NCBI GenBank assembly: GCA_036768485.1
Contig: JAVLUZ010000273.1
Location: 2,165,669-2,229,668 of the forward strand
Length of the DNA stretch: 64,000 nucleotides
Direction of reading: 5' to 3'
Source: Mermis nigrescens
Lineage: Eukaryota > Nematoda > Enoplea > Mermithida > Mermithidae
Shown here: positions 20,878-33,465 of the stretch, in pieces
Layout: each line of letters starts with the position of its first letter
Position numbering within the stretch: the stretch's first letter is position 1
Translations under genes and position numbers: made by a program
The notes under the pieces: model-generated
Seen by the model: only the letters and a program-made list of their open reading frames with translations
Databases searched by the model: none
What the model was told of the DNA's origin: nothing

Positions 20878-21141
20878 CATATGTGGGCAGCAAGAAAATT
20901 CTGGGGGGGGGTGCAGTGCAAGATTTTTTGAAGGTCGAAAAATGGCCTTAAAAATGGTGGTATGGCGATAAAAACATCATTTTTTGACGTTTCTCATCAA
21001 GCACTATCCATCGGAATCAAAAAATTGTGTGAAAAAAAGAAAAAATTTTCAAAAATTGAATTCTGGGGGTATTTTGATTTCTGGGGGGGGTATTTTGGTT
21101 TCTGGGGGTGCATACCCCCAAAAGCCCCACGCCCAGGTGTG
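20878..21141 (+). mobile_element. hAT-type MITE, copy 6
   Basis: Forward copy from CATATGTGGGCAGC to CGCCCAGGTGTG. It is flanked by GTTGCGAG at 20870-20877 and 21142-21149, making three copies of the same 8-bp target across the pair. The pair is arranged in opposite orientations. Confidence 0.85.
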
Positions 21142-21290
21142 GTTGCGAGGTAATTTCGACTATGCTTACAAGAAGTTTGAAAAGGCGGACAAAAAAATCA
21201 ATATCCTTACTTAAGAAAATTTAAAAGTATCTGATAATTCATTAAAAACCCGCCATCTCGTGATTTTATCATTTTGCATGACATGCCATC

Positions 21291-21559
21291 CACACCTGGG
21301 CGTGGGGGTGGGGGTTTGGGGGTATGCACCCAGAAACCAAAATACCCCCCCCCCAGAAATCAAAATACCCCCCCAGAATTTCAATTTTTGAGATTTTTTT
21401 GTTTTTTTCGCAATTTTTTGATGCCAATGGATAGTGCTTGATGAGAAACGTCGAAAAATGGTGTTTTTATCGCCATACCACCATTTTTAAGGCCATTTTT
21501 CGACCTTCAAAAAAAATCTTGCAGCCCACCCCCAGAATTTTCTTGCTGCCCACGTAGTG
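21291..21559 (-). mobile_element. hAT-type MITE, copy 7
   Basis: Reverse-oriented copy from CACACCTGGGCG to CCCACGTAGTG. Perfect duplications ATGCCATC lie at 21283-21290 and 21560-21567. Confidence 0.85.
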
Positions 21560-22285
21560 ATGCCATCCCATCAAAAGTCGGACGTCCTCATTCGATGTGG
21601 GGCTGGGTGCAAGTTGTATTTTTGTTGACCCTCTTTCCTTGTCTTGTTCATGTCCGGCGAATCGTCATGGTTGTCCTCAATCACCGGCCCCAATGGGCTG
21701 AGCTCTGATGGAGCTTGGCATAGAATGAGGGCAACACCTGTCTTTTCAGGTGTGCCTGGCACAACTCTTTTGGTGCCGATTTCAGCGGTTTTATCATGAA
21801 ACGGTCAGGTTCTGTTTATGTGTACTGTCTCTATCTGCTTTGGGTTCGAGATAAGCTGAATTTTAACATTAGGGTATTTAACTTTCACCACTTTATAAGG
21901 ACCCTCAAATGCTGGCAGCAGTTTTTTCGTAAATCCTCATTTTCTGTACCGTACATCTTTGAGCAGAAGATCACCTTCTGTATAGCTAATTTCATTCGCT
22001 TTTTTATTGTACTTGATACTGTATCTGCACTGCGTTGCGTCAGGTTCTCTCTAAATAGAGTAAGCGCTGTTCTGAAATGCACTTTAGCGTTTTCCGCATG
22101 ACTGTCAATGTTGATCAGATGAATTGGCTTTTCAAAATTAATTACGCTGTCAACGGAAAGGCAGGGTTTTCTGCCCAAAACAAGTTCAAAGGGGCGAGTA
22201 TTTTGTCAATTCGTTCTGATTTATATTTGTGGCAAAAAACGCAAATGGGAGATGGAAGTCTCAATCTGTGTGTGTGGGTTAATGT

Positions 22286-22540
22286 CATACGTGGGCAGCA
22301 CCAAAATTCTGGGGGATGCAAGATTTTTGAAGGTCAAATAATGGCCTTAAAAATGGTGGTATGGCGATAAAAACACCATTTTTTGACGTTTCTCATTGAG
22401 CACTATCCTTTGGCATCGAAAAATTGCGCAAAAAACGATATAAATTTTCAAAAAATTGAATTCTGGAAGGGGGTATTTTAATTTCTGTGGGGTATTTTGG
22501 TTTCTGGGGGGGCTGCATCCCCACACCCCACCCAGGTGTG
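22286..22540 (+). mobile_element. hAT-type MITE, copy 8, inside relic E integrase
   Basis: Starts CATACGTGGGCAGC and ends CACCCAGGTGTG. The flanks GTTAATGT (22278-22285) and ATAAATGT (22541-22548) match at 6 of 8 positions, so this is an older insertion than most. Confidence 0.8.
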
Positions 22541-23074
22541 ATAAATGTACATTTGCATTTGTATAATTAGTATCTGATTTATGTGTTCAACCTGTCCATT
22601 CACTCATCAGGGGATAGCTGGTTGTAAATAACTGTCAGGTATTCATTAATTTCGGAATTTCGTGCATATAGCTTTGGTGAGAAATCGGTTCCATGGTCTG
22701 ATTGGAGTATAGTGGGCGCCCCATGCAGACATACTGATTTTTTTGACAAATTGTTTTGCTATCGTTAATGCTGTTATGTCGGGGACTGCAAATGCTTCAA
22801 CATACATTGTGAAGTGGTCTATAAACACCACGATGTATTTATTGCCCAATTTGCTTAATGTTAACGGACCAACGCAATCTACGCTAAGTCAGTCAAAAGG
22901 TCCTTTGACCTGAATCCGTTTGTAGCATAGCAAAGTTTTTGCACTGCAAATGCTTATTTTTCTGACACATCTCACAGATCTTACAGTACTCTCTCTTTCA
23001 TCTCCTGTGCATCATGGGCTAGTAGTACTTTTGTCTGAGTAAATAAGGAGTTTTTGATGGCCAAAGTGGCTCAC

Positions 23075-23278
23075 AGTCAAGACCACAAGTAACATCGCTC
23101 AAGCGCATGTCCTACAGGCACCCTGGCAGTCAAAGTGACAGGCATCTAAGCACAGGCAATTTTTCTTTTGACGCGCGTGTACCAATATAAAATTTTGGCC
23201 AATTCGCAGAGCAGGTCGCAGGCACCTGTTGCCTGTTGTGCCTGCACTTGAAGTGACAAGTACTTGTGGTCTTGACTG
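23075..23278. mobile_element. Tc1/mariner-type MITE
   Basis: Perfect inverted ends CAGTCAAGACCACAAGTA (from 23075) and TACTTGTGGTCTTGACTG (to 23278). TA follows on the right and CA precedes on the left, where TA would be expected. The interior contains further inverted pieces built on GGCACC, CAGGCA and TTGCCTG, so the transcript could fold back strongly. It lies within relic E. Confidence 0.6.
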
Positions 23279-23690
23279 TACCAATCAATTGTCATGTAAC
23301 GCATGCGCATGAGCGTTTCTCTCATTTTTCCGGTACATAGATTTTTGCACCTGATTTACATATTTTGCTGAGTATGCTTTTTTTGAGGAAAAATGAGTCT
23401 GATCCGAGTATTCAAATTTTCGATTTCTGTTATTTTACTCTGAGAAAAACGGATCCGACTTTTGCGCTAATAAGATTTCAAAAAAGTCTGATTGGACCCT
23501 TTGAGAATGCTGTTCACATATGGGTTGTTTTCTGACTTTGCGCACTCATTTGGTGTCCGGTAGATACTTCTTCGTGTTTTGGGTCTGCACAGTGCAGCAG
23601 GGTTTTGATGTCCATGCATGGTTTTGGTGTTTGGGTTTAGGGTTCTTGACAGGGCATCTGCATTTCTGTTTGCTGAGCCCTTTTTGGTCT

Positions 23691-24606
23691 TATGTCTAGA
23701 TTAATACTACTTAATGTGTGATCCCAGCGGGTATACCCGTGGGTTGTTATTCAATTTTTCTAACACTACCCTTTATCCCCTTTAGTCAGTTTCCGCAATA
23801 ACATCCTGCTGGTATGGCCGGGCAAGCTATATAATCGAAGTTTAATGAAGAAGAATAGAGCATTCTAATTAATACTGCATGAAGTACTTATAATGGTAAA
23901 AACGACCAAGTGACTATTACTAAAGTAGACAAACTAGATTGTTTTACATACATTACAGTATTAATGCTACAAGCAACTAACTACAGTATATAATCAGTTT
24001 CACTGTTTTAATTTTGATCGCTTTCGAGCACCTGCCACCAAATTGTTACATTCCTCCCCTTTTTGATCATGAGCTAATCTAATTTTCCAAATTTCCAGAG
24101 AAAATTGTTGCACTTCAATTTTTTTGAAGTTATTTTACGTTGGACAACGTTGTGAGTTCTGCCTTTACACACCGTTATATTCCGTCGGGAGTTTTAGCCA
24201 AGAAATGTTAATTGAAGGTCATTTCAAAGGTGTTTGATTAAAATAAATGAATAAATATTAACGCAGAAATGTCTTACAAATTCAAGGAGATATGGCTATT
24301 CTGAGAAGTTATGCATCAGTGCATCTCTGCTATGTATATATAAATAAATAAATTCCATTACATCAATATTACTAATAACGGATCAATCAATTCAGCTAAT
24401 ATACTAATAAAATTTAGCTGATATACATGTATATAAGGGCTTTGTGATTTTTAGCACGCAAATATTTATACAATGCATAATTATATTTTACAGATATTGA
24501 GTACAAAATGCCCTATTTAGACATTAATACTCCACACTATTGTCACTTAATTGATCTGTTTCATCAATTACATTTCGTTTTTCAACATGAAAAGGTCGTA
24601 AATGAT
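23691..24606. other. Relic flanks, possible LTR edge near 24044-24065
   Basis: TTACATTCCTCCCCTTTTT at 24047-24065 resembles an LTR edge. On the minus strand it is followed by TTTGGTGGCAGG, the same motif seen after the LTR of the TRIM at 1-893. I cannot find the matching second LTR. No gene is seen. Confidence 0.35.
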
Positions 24607-26020
24607 TCAAATGAACCACTTTAATCTTTCTACGACCCCTGAATCTTTTACAATAGCATTAACTCCTCTAATGGTCTGAATTTCAAAGGGTCCCAACCAA
24701 CGTTTCTGAAATTTGCTGCTAAACTGAGGATTTTTATACAAAACAAGCTGTTTAGCTTTAAAGAGGTTGTACAATAGCTTGTACCTGGTTTCTGCGGTCA
24801 TACTGGGCTTGTTGACGCTCTTGAGCCCCGTTTAACTGCTTCAGCAGCAAACCGTTGAGCAATTTTCAGGTTAGCATGGATTTTGCGGATAGTGGGCACT
24901 GAAGGCGGTACTTTGTTGCCATCTGCTCCTGCTTCCAAAGCCTGTTCGATAGGTAGCTTAGCTTGTTGTCCATAGACCAGGAAGAAGGGCAAAATCCGAT
25001 GCTCTCATGGCGAGCAATGTTATAGGCGAAGGTTACTGTGGGAGTCGTTGATCCCAATCATTTTCTTCTTGCTGTATTGTCGTAGCAAGCATAGTTCCAA
25101 GAGTTTGGTTGAATCGTTCAACCAAGCCATTAGTTTGTGGACAATACACCGTGGATGTAATGTGACAAACCTCAAAAAGTTTGCAAACCTCCTGGAATGT
25201 GACGGTTGAAAAGCCGGCTCCCCTATCCGATTGCTACAACTTTTGGGGCTCCAAAACGAAGGATAATTTGGTTGACAAAATGTTCTGCAATTGTGGTAGC
25301 TTGTACATCTGGGACGGCAATGGTTTTGGCCCATTTGCTTAACCTATCAATAAAAACTAATATATTAGTTTTCCCCCAGATTGCAGGTAGTGGTCCCATA
25401 GTGTCAATGACCCAGGACTCCATCGCTGCGGTCACAGGAATGGGCTTCATGGGTTGCACCTTTAGCCGTTGATTCAAAGGTCAATGACGTTGGCATTCCA
25501 GGCATTCTCGGCAATGCTTCCAAATATCAGAACGCATTCCAGGCCAGAAGAACCTATCTTTGGCTATCTGAAAAGTTCTATCAAAAGCTAGATGCCCAGA
25601 AATAGTGTCATCATGCAGGGCTTCCAAAAGGGTAGGGACCATTCTCCTAGGAATAGCCAAAATTGGATTTAAATTCAGTTTTTGACTGATATTTCAAAAC
25701 TCCTTGATCCTAAATAAAATCATTGCTAGCATTCCACTGTTCTAGTGAAATTCTTAAAGGCATCCGTCAATTTTGCAAAAGTCTATAAATTTATCCAAGG
25801 AAAATATCTTTCCGTTGCATGATCTCAAAATTTTGAGGTAATTCAATTGCACAAATATCAAAATTATTAGTTTCTTACAAACTTTTCACAGGCAAACGGG
25901 ACAAAGCAACTGCATTCCCATACTCTTTTCCTTTGCAGTACTTGATGTCACAATCATATTCTTGTAAGGACAAGACCCAATGGACTAATCTTGAAGGAAA
26001 AGCATCATGAATTTTCAAGA
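24607..26020 (-). pseudogene. Relic D: decayed gypsy RNase H end and integrase
   Basis: Minus-strand remnants in several frames. 25875-26015 encodes the RNase H tether (WVLSLQEYDCDIKYCKGKEYGNA). 25223-25477 encodes the integrase core start (WVIDTMGPLPAIWGKTNILV). 25020-25334 covers the middle with the catalytic Glu block diverged. 24607-24992 covers the C-terminal part (LVYGQQAKLPIEQALE, then WLGPFEIQTIRGV). Stops and frameshifts separate these. It ends abruptly at about 26021, where it meets element C head to head, so its RT and upstream parts are lost. Confidence 0.7.
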
Positions 26021-26022
26021 GC

Positions 26023-29000
26023 TTGCAAAAAATCATTAATGAAATGCTTGCTGACAAAATTATTCGGCCTACAACCAGTCCATGGGCAAGTCCATTGTTT
26101 CTCATAGGAAAAAAGGACGGTTCCCTAAGACCTGTTGTCGATTATTGCCGTTTAAATGACGTAACTAAAACGCAAGTATATCCTCTTCCTCAACTCGACA
26201 ATTATTTCGATACCTTAGGCTCTGCTGCATATTTTAGCACATTAGATCTAAAATCCGGTTATTGGCAAATTCCTCTCAATAAAGAATCTTGCGAAAAAAC
26301 TGCATTTATATGCCCTGTTGGCCATTACAAATTTGAAGTTTTACCTTTTGGTTTAAAAAATGCGCCCGCAGATTTTCAGAGGCTAATGGAGCTTGTGCTC
26401 GCAGGTCTCAACTGGAAATCTTGCCTTGTTTATATCGATGATATAATCATTTTTTTGCGCACATTCAAAGAACATTTAAAAGATCTTGAAAATGTTTTCA
26501 TTGCACTTCAAAACGCCAACTTACGGGTTAAACCTGATAAATGCCATCTTGCGCATGCCGAAGTAAAATTTCTCGGTCATAGCATAAGTTCGCTGGGCAT
26601 CGTTCCTGACATGTCTAAAGTCACAGATTTAGTCGCATTTCCCGTACCAAAAACCGTTAAATCTTTGCAGAAATTCCTTGGCTTAGTCCAATGGTTTAAG
26701 AAATTTGTTAAAGATCTCGCTAAAATTGCAAAACCGTTATTCCATCTGTCTTCGCAAAGATGTCAAATTTTGCTGGAAGGCCGAACACCAAACTGCTTTT
26801 GAGCTTCTTAAAAAAGCATTTACGTCTCCACCTATTTTGCAATTACCAAAATTTGACGATGAGCACCAATTTATCTTAACAACTGACGCAAGCAACTATG
26901 CGTTAGGTGCTATTTTGACTCAAAAACACTTACCGTCAAAAAGTCGTTTTATTCTTAGCTACGCTAGTTGCGTGCTAAATTCTGCCAAATGTAATTATGC
27001 TACATCGGAGAAGGAAGCGCTAGCAGTGGTGTGGGCCATCAAGCATTATTGACACTATCTATATGGTAAAAAATTCATTGTCGAAACTGATCATCAAGCG
27101 CTAACCTGGCTAGTAAACGTAAAAGACCCATTGAGTCGTTTACGCCATTGGGGTCTCAAATTACAGGAGTACGAATATGATATTGTGTACGTTCCTGGCG
27201 CATATAACTGCACAGCGGATCTTTTATCACGACATCCTAAATACGATCATGCAGAACGCAAATATAAACTTGAGCGCAAAAATATCGTTAATATTGCAAA
27301 TTTAGACTCGGAAGATTCTGAATCCGAGGACAAATCGGTCCCACCTGACCGACTGCGCAATAATACTCCTAATGCACCAAATAATAATCCTAATGCACAA
27401 GCTAATAACCTAATCGCCCATCAATCCAACTAATGCTAAACCTCCTACGTTTTGCGAACGCATTCAACTCACTGATGCAGAAAAAGCTGAAATGCTAACG
27501 CCTGCGCGTTTACTTGCAGAGCAACGCGCCTCAATGACGAACTACATAAAATTTGCATCGTGTTGAATGATTTAACAACAAAAAAATATTGTGACAAATT
27601 TTTTCTCGTAAACAATATTCTTTTTTGTCGTTTTCAACCTAAGCGTTTGCCAACCATTGTGCATCAAATTGTAATACCAAAATCATTGCATTGTTTCGTA
27701 TTAACCAAATTTCATGACTCTATTTTTGGAGCACATTTTTCATCGCGCAAAATTCTACCCGCCATGCAAATGCGTTATTGGTGGCCGCACATGGAAAATG
27801 ATGTGATCGCGTGGTGTAGGAATTGTGATGTGTGCTTACAACGTAAGGTCGCATTAAATTCCACATCTGTTCCTTTGCAACCAATTGAAGTATCCGCGCC
27901 TTTTGAACTCATCGCGTGTGATTGCTTGCATATGCCGCGATCTCCCTCCGGGAATGACCAAATCGTAGTCTTTATGGATTATTTTACCAAATATGTTGAA
28001 GCTTTTGCTGTTTCTGATATAAAAGCAACAACTATTGCAAATCTTTTGCTCAGAGAAATTATCCCACGTTATGGAGTTCCCAAAAAATTTTTGACAGATC
28101 AGGGTTCAAATTTTACATCTGCCCTAATTTCGGAAGTCTGTAAATTACTAAACGTTCAAAAAATCTTTACGACCCCATATCACCCTCAGTGTGATGGTCT
28201 TGTGGAACGTTATAATTGCACCTTAATTGACGGTTTATCTAAATTGAGTGCACAAAATCAGTATGATTGGGAGCAATTTTTGCCATTTGTGTTGTTCGCG
28301 TATCGCGCAACTCCTCAATCGTCAACTAATATCTCTCCTTTTGAAATGCTGTATGGTCGCAAACCTGCATTTCCTCTCGACACTTTACTCATAAATGACT
28401 TCACGATAAATCCGAATTTACAACCTATTGCGGAAAAATATCTCATCGATTTAAAGCTGACCTTGCAAGATCTGCATGAAATCGCGTCTAAAAATTTAGC
28501 TCAAGCGCATAAACAGCAAAAATCGCAATATGACAAATCTGTCACCGCAACCAATTTTTCTGTTTTGGATATCGTCTATCTTAATAATACATCGGTAATT
28601 CAACCTGAAATCGGCAAATTATCACCTAAACGTGTCGGTCCTTATCGAATTATTGCTTTACCTACACCGGAAACTGCAAAAATCGCTTATGTCTATAATC
28701 CGCTAATTATGCATCATGTTCATCGGAATAGACTTCTACCTGAGCCCAAACTACCATACTCGGATCTAATTGCCGAGAAGCACGCATATGTTCCTGGCGA
28801 TTTTGTTTTGGTAAAATTACCACATTGCCCTCTCGCCCCGGCTGTAGTAATAAGTTTTTTGGACTTACCGGGCAGGGAGCAAAAAGCAAGGGACTGCGCG
28901 CCAGTATGTTTGTTAAATGGCTCTAAAACTGCACATGCAGTACCATTATCTGACGTTTTCCCTTTTGCAGACCCATGGCTGACAAAGGTGCCCCTTGCAA

Positions 29001-29065
29001 AGCGGCGCTCTTGGAGTCAGCTGGTCGCCGATTTACACTCAAAGGACGCGACCCAACAACCCTAG
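26023..29065 (+). pseudogene. Pol (RT, RNase H, integrase) of element C, broken
   Basis: RT (26023-26802) shows SPWASPLFLIGKKDGS, STLDLKSGYWQIPL and YIDDIIIF. A frameshift near 26750 leads to RNase H (26705-27052; TTDASNYALGA). A TGA at about 27050 sits where B has CGA in the HYRHYLYG motif. The frame resumes at 27131-27433 and again at 27560-29065. The last part holds the whole integrase: HHCC region with CRNCDVCLQRK, DDE core (DQGSNFTSA, HPQCDGLVERYN) and a C-terminal GPYRII segment. The final 91 nt overlap the next ORF. The truncated start at 26023 is a junction, not a real initiation site. Confidence 0.85.
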
Positions 29066-32000
29066 ATGAGTTTTGCATGGCAATGGTGGAAGTGGCCACC
29101 AAACGGGGGTTGGACTTCCCAGACCCGTTGCCGCAAAATGACAATCAGCGTGTAAATGAATTAGAGGCACTAAGCGCAAAACAAATAAAATACAAGCATA
29201 AAAATGAGGCTAGGTGCCATCGAAAACGCATAAATAATCAGGAACTTTGGTGGGCCAACAAGTTTGGACGTTATCCGCTGGCTACTCTTTGTGTGCCAAA
29301 GCAGAACATACTCCAAACTGTGTTGGTCACCAATGACCAACAATCGTATGAGGCTATGCTGGCTTTGCTCCAGCCGTCAAACTTGATAAATGGCACATTG
29401 TATCTAGGCTACGATTCTGAGTTTGTAAATGACAGAAAAGCATTTAACATTATACGAACTGGGAAGAGCGTTACAAGCAATTTTGTCCCACGTACCCGGA
29501 CACAAACGGCCCATTTGTCTGTTACATTATGCTGGCCAGCGCATACGGCCATGTGTTTTGCTGGGACATGTCTTGTTTTCCCAAGCCTCCTTTTGGGTTG
29601 CACCAAATGCTAGCAACGTCTCTTACGGACGTACGGCTAGTGTGCCATGACCCAATGCAAGATAAAATTGCGTATTTTCATGTTTTTGGACCCACGTTTG
29701 AAGAAATTTTGGCAATTCCTGATGCCAAAATTCGCCGTAATATGCACTGGAAAAATCCTTTTTCGGCGATCTTTATTAACATACTTAATAACGCAAACAC
29801 GTTCACTCGCCACCAACATATCAAAGCTTTCTCGCATAAGCTGAAGCAATTGGCAGAGTTCTTCTTCGATATGCTCATCAATGAAGATGACCCTGACAAT
29901 TGGGGTCAGGCGTGGAGCTTACCACTCACACGCAACATGCAAGTCTATATGGCTTTGGATGCGTTAATCACCATCGATGTATTCATATTGATGGAAGTAT
30001 GCTCGCAAAATAACCGAATTACGGATGATAAAAAACCGTTGCCTTTTTATTTTAAAGACGACAAAAAACACATTAAAAAAGGCGGAACTAAAAAGAAAGT
30101 GTGATGTCCGCTGTCTCATACGCCATCGCAAGGCCAGTCGACCAGCTCGGCGGCTGAGACCACCGTAAACTCGGACGGCGAAGAAGTTGTAACGCCTTTA
30201 GACTTCTATATGCCGCGTCCGGAGCCCAAAGCGGCCATAGCCGCGGCTACTGTGGTTGCTCACGATGGCTAACACGCCGTCGCATGACAATGTTTGGGAA
30301 AACCCGTACCTAATGGTACGACAGTTGCAGTACAATGCCAACGTTCAGTTGGGCCCGTGCGTAACAACTGTTCCCGAAACAGCCACTATTGTCACTTCTA
30401 CGCCGGCCACTGCGACTCTTTTGCAAGCCGAGCCGCAATTCGAAACTCCGATGGTCGGAATTGAACCATCCGGGACCACTGAGCAGGCAAACTTATTGCC
30501 CTCACGCCTTGTAATTGCATTACTGGAATCTGAAACCGCAATGCAAGCGAATTTATTGCCTTCCAAAACTGGACGTATTTTATACTGCTCCAGGGGAGCC
30601 ATCCTCGCAACGCAAGCAATTGCTTCGCAATTGCTCACAACTCTGTCGCACGTGTTGATGGATGCCTTGCAGTTGCTTCCGTTACCAATGCCGCAGTCGG
30701 ATTGGGAAGAACAACACGCAGGGCCGGATATCATAATGACCAAAATTTTGAGTTTGCCTCCGCGAACGCAACCTTACGCTGCCACCCCAAGAGGTGTCGC
30801 AAGCTGCGTTATCAGTGCAAATTGCGTCACAAAGCGCGCCACCAGTTGCGTCGCAAATTACAGTTGACACTACGGCAGGTATATCAGATACTAACGTGCG
30901 CGTTCAGCCACTGGGTACCCAAAATATACCGCCAAATGCGGATGATACACCACATCCGCATGTAGAAATTGTTCGCCAACACGCATCAGCCAAACAAAAT
31001 GCGCAACAGCGCAATCACTCTCGCTACATGGCACATTTCTTCCAAATAGTTGAAACATTGGCTCGCGATCCTCCATGCTATATTGTCCCTGACGTTTTGC
31101 ACGATCTGTGCACCTACTTAGGTGACAGAGAAGGATCGATCATGTATGATGAACTCGTTAGAGGCTGCGCAAGTGCACCTCAATAAAATTTATGCAATTC
31201 ATTTGCAACGTGCACCCACAGCTGATGCACCCCAGCGCCCCTTGGCCTGGGCAACAGTCGCGCAACCCGCGATAGACGTTGACCGCAGACCACCGCCGCA
31301 TTTCATCTCGCAACTGAGCATGTTCCAACGTCTCTATTATCCGGATGACTATTTTGTGAGAAATTGATTTTTCTTAACCACCGGAATGATGCTTTATGAA
31401 GTTCTGCTAGAATACTTGGTTAGTCACCAGTACCTCAAAACTCCGAGTGTTGTGACCAATGGCCAAGCACGGAACATTCTTCCTGAAGTATTGCCGCACC
31501 GAGTGTGCCCAGCACCGGATCATATGGCACCATTATTGGTCACTATGCGACAAATGATCGATATTTTCGAAAACTTTTGCGAATTCCAAGCTGCATATGA
31601 ATTGGACTATCAGTTCCTACCGATTTTTTCATCCATAGATGTTATGCGAGCAAAAGTGCTTTTGGAATTCTTGGACAGACGTTTCCACTATTTCGCATTC
31701 GCCTATGGCAGTATGGCCATAGCCTGGCGAATGGTTGAACAGCTGCGCCATATGTTGCGTGTGGCTTTTCTCGGCCCGTCATACACGCCGACGCCAGCTG
31801 ATGCTTTTCCGGGATTCCCGGGACTGACTGAACAGAATTGAAGACCAGGCCAAATTGCATCGCACAATTTGAGCCATTTGGCTTCAAACTGATCCAGAAT
31901 TTGCTGTCCCGGTGCAATTTGATCAGTATAAAGGTCGCCAAAAATTGGCCTACTACCTAAAACATAAATTGCAAGCAGACTTAGAAAAAATCCGCAGAGA

Positions 32001-32934
32001 CAGACGTCAAGCCTCTTTGCAAGACCCGCGCGGGTCCATGGCAAACAAAGAAAGGCAAGACGTTGATTTGTCTATACCAGCTCAAGTTACGATGCGACAA
32101 GCGCGCATGGTTATTGAACAGCACGAAAGGGAAGTGCTTGCTCCCAAAGTTCCGCGACGCGTAATGCATCTGCGTTGCGCTGGTTCACTCACGCTCGCAT
32201 CAGGCATTTGTGAAATATCTGACGATGAACATTGTCATTGATTAAACAAATTCTATGACTCAAAATTGCAACACACTTTGCATCATTTGAAAAATTTAGA
32301 AAAGAACATGTGAAACGGCTAGTTCGAGCCGAAGTTCGCACGCGATTGCAAGCAAGTGTGAGCCACAGGGGCGCCAGGTGGCAAGCTCCGCAATTGTCCA
32401 GGCAATTGCAACCCCAATTGCAATCGCGTTCTCAATCACAAACAAAACCACAGGCACAAACGCAATCAAAACCGCAATTGCAAACACAAGCACACACACA
32501 GGCTCCTACGCAGCCAAAACAGTATTCAGTGACGCACTCGCGTTCTGAAGCGTACCCGCAGGCACATGCTGGACATATGTTGTGCTCGTGACAGCAGCAG
32601 CCGCGTGAGTATTGCCAACAATCACAACCAAACCGCGTAACTCATCAGGATTGTCAACAATCTCGCCCGCGTCAACAGCAGGATCAATCATTTTATCCGA
32701 CGCCGTATCCAAACCGCGAAGCCAGTCAGGTCTATTCCAATCCACCACCTCAACGTGAGCCTTTATTGCCTCCACCGTGGCCTATTTTGAAATCAAAGGA
32801 ACTTTCGCACGATTCCTCTTGCAATCAATCTGTATGGATTCACTCCGGAACCATATCAAATGCCGGTTCCACCTACCCCGCGTTGTTATGCGGATGATGA
32901 CGATGACAATGAAGACGAGGATGACGATTGACCC
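28975..32934 (+). pseudogene. ORF2 of element C: DEDDy exonuclease plus unknown domain, frameshifted
   Basis: Homologous end to end to ORF2 of element B. It starts at an ATG inside the end of pol, in the same CCCATGGCTG context. Exo I (GYDSEFVND) lies near 29410-29440, exo II (VCHDPMQD) near 29641-29664 and exo III (YMALDALITIDVF) near 29947-29985; all acidic residues and the Tyr are kept even though the frames are broken. The unknown C-terminal domain is readable at 30794-31186 and 31386-31841. A region from 31912 is cleaner here than in B, reading through where B has two TGA codons. The basic Q-rich region (32310-32591) and the acidic tail follow, and the stop aligns with that of B at 32932-32934. 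Not translatable as it stands. Confidence 0.7.
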
Positions 32935-33465
32935 GTTGATCCCCATTGTAATTTACGTCAACATTTATATGGACGCAACGCATCACCATATCATGAAAGG
33001 GAGCGTTTGAATATGCGTCGCGACACGGACTCGGATCGCGAATCTTTCCCGCATCGCTGCGGAAAATTCTGAATCCTGTGGATCGAAATCTAATTATTGG
33101 GATCAATATTGAACTTTGAAGTTCGAAATTATAAACTCTGCGACAGCCGTCGACTCGACCAGCAGCTTTTTTGTTTTTCGTTTTTCCTGATGTGGATTCC
33201 AGGACTTTTTTGCATCATGTTATTTGTTTTTTGTTCAACATTTTTTGCGTCAAATTATCATTGTAATTCCTTGATTCTCTGGTGCTTATTTTTCTCGTCA
33301 TTATCGCATAATTACATTCCTCGTTTTAAATTACCTCGTATTTTAATTTCTCGTCTATGTCTTTAATTTTTTGCTCATGCATAATGGCTTTTACTTGCCT
33401 TATAATCTCGTGTCTTAAATTTTTTGCTCAATTAGCGGTATTACTATTATCATATCTTATTTCTT

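Larger units (their letters stand above)
21571..23690 (-). pseudogene. Relic E: decayed gypsy RNase H tether and integrase
   Basis: Minus-strand remnants of a Ty3/gypsy pol. About 23640-23690 encodes the end of the RNase H region with the ANRNADALSR motif. 22646-22849 encodes part of the integrase core (YIVVFIDHFTMYVEAFAVPD). 21885-22275 encodes the integrase C-terminal side (LGRKPCLSVDSVINF and the following helix). Frameshifts and stops are frequent. The relic is interrupted by a Tc1-type MITE (23075-23278) and a hAT MITE (22286-22540), which shows nested insertion into an already dead element. The sequence differs from elements A and B, so it is a separate gypsy lineage. Confidence 0.65.

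Noticed and set aside
20468..21214. Several short ORFs over the hAT MITEs (also at 2705, 15984, 36127, 42569)
   Set aside because: They recur because the MITE consensus is open in several frames. They encode Lys/Phe/Gly/Pro-rich low-complexity peptides with no domain.
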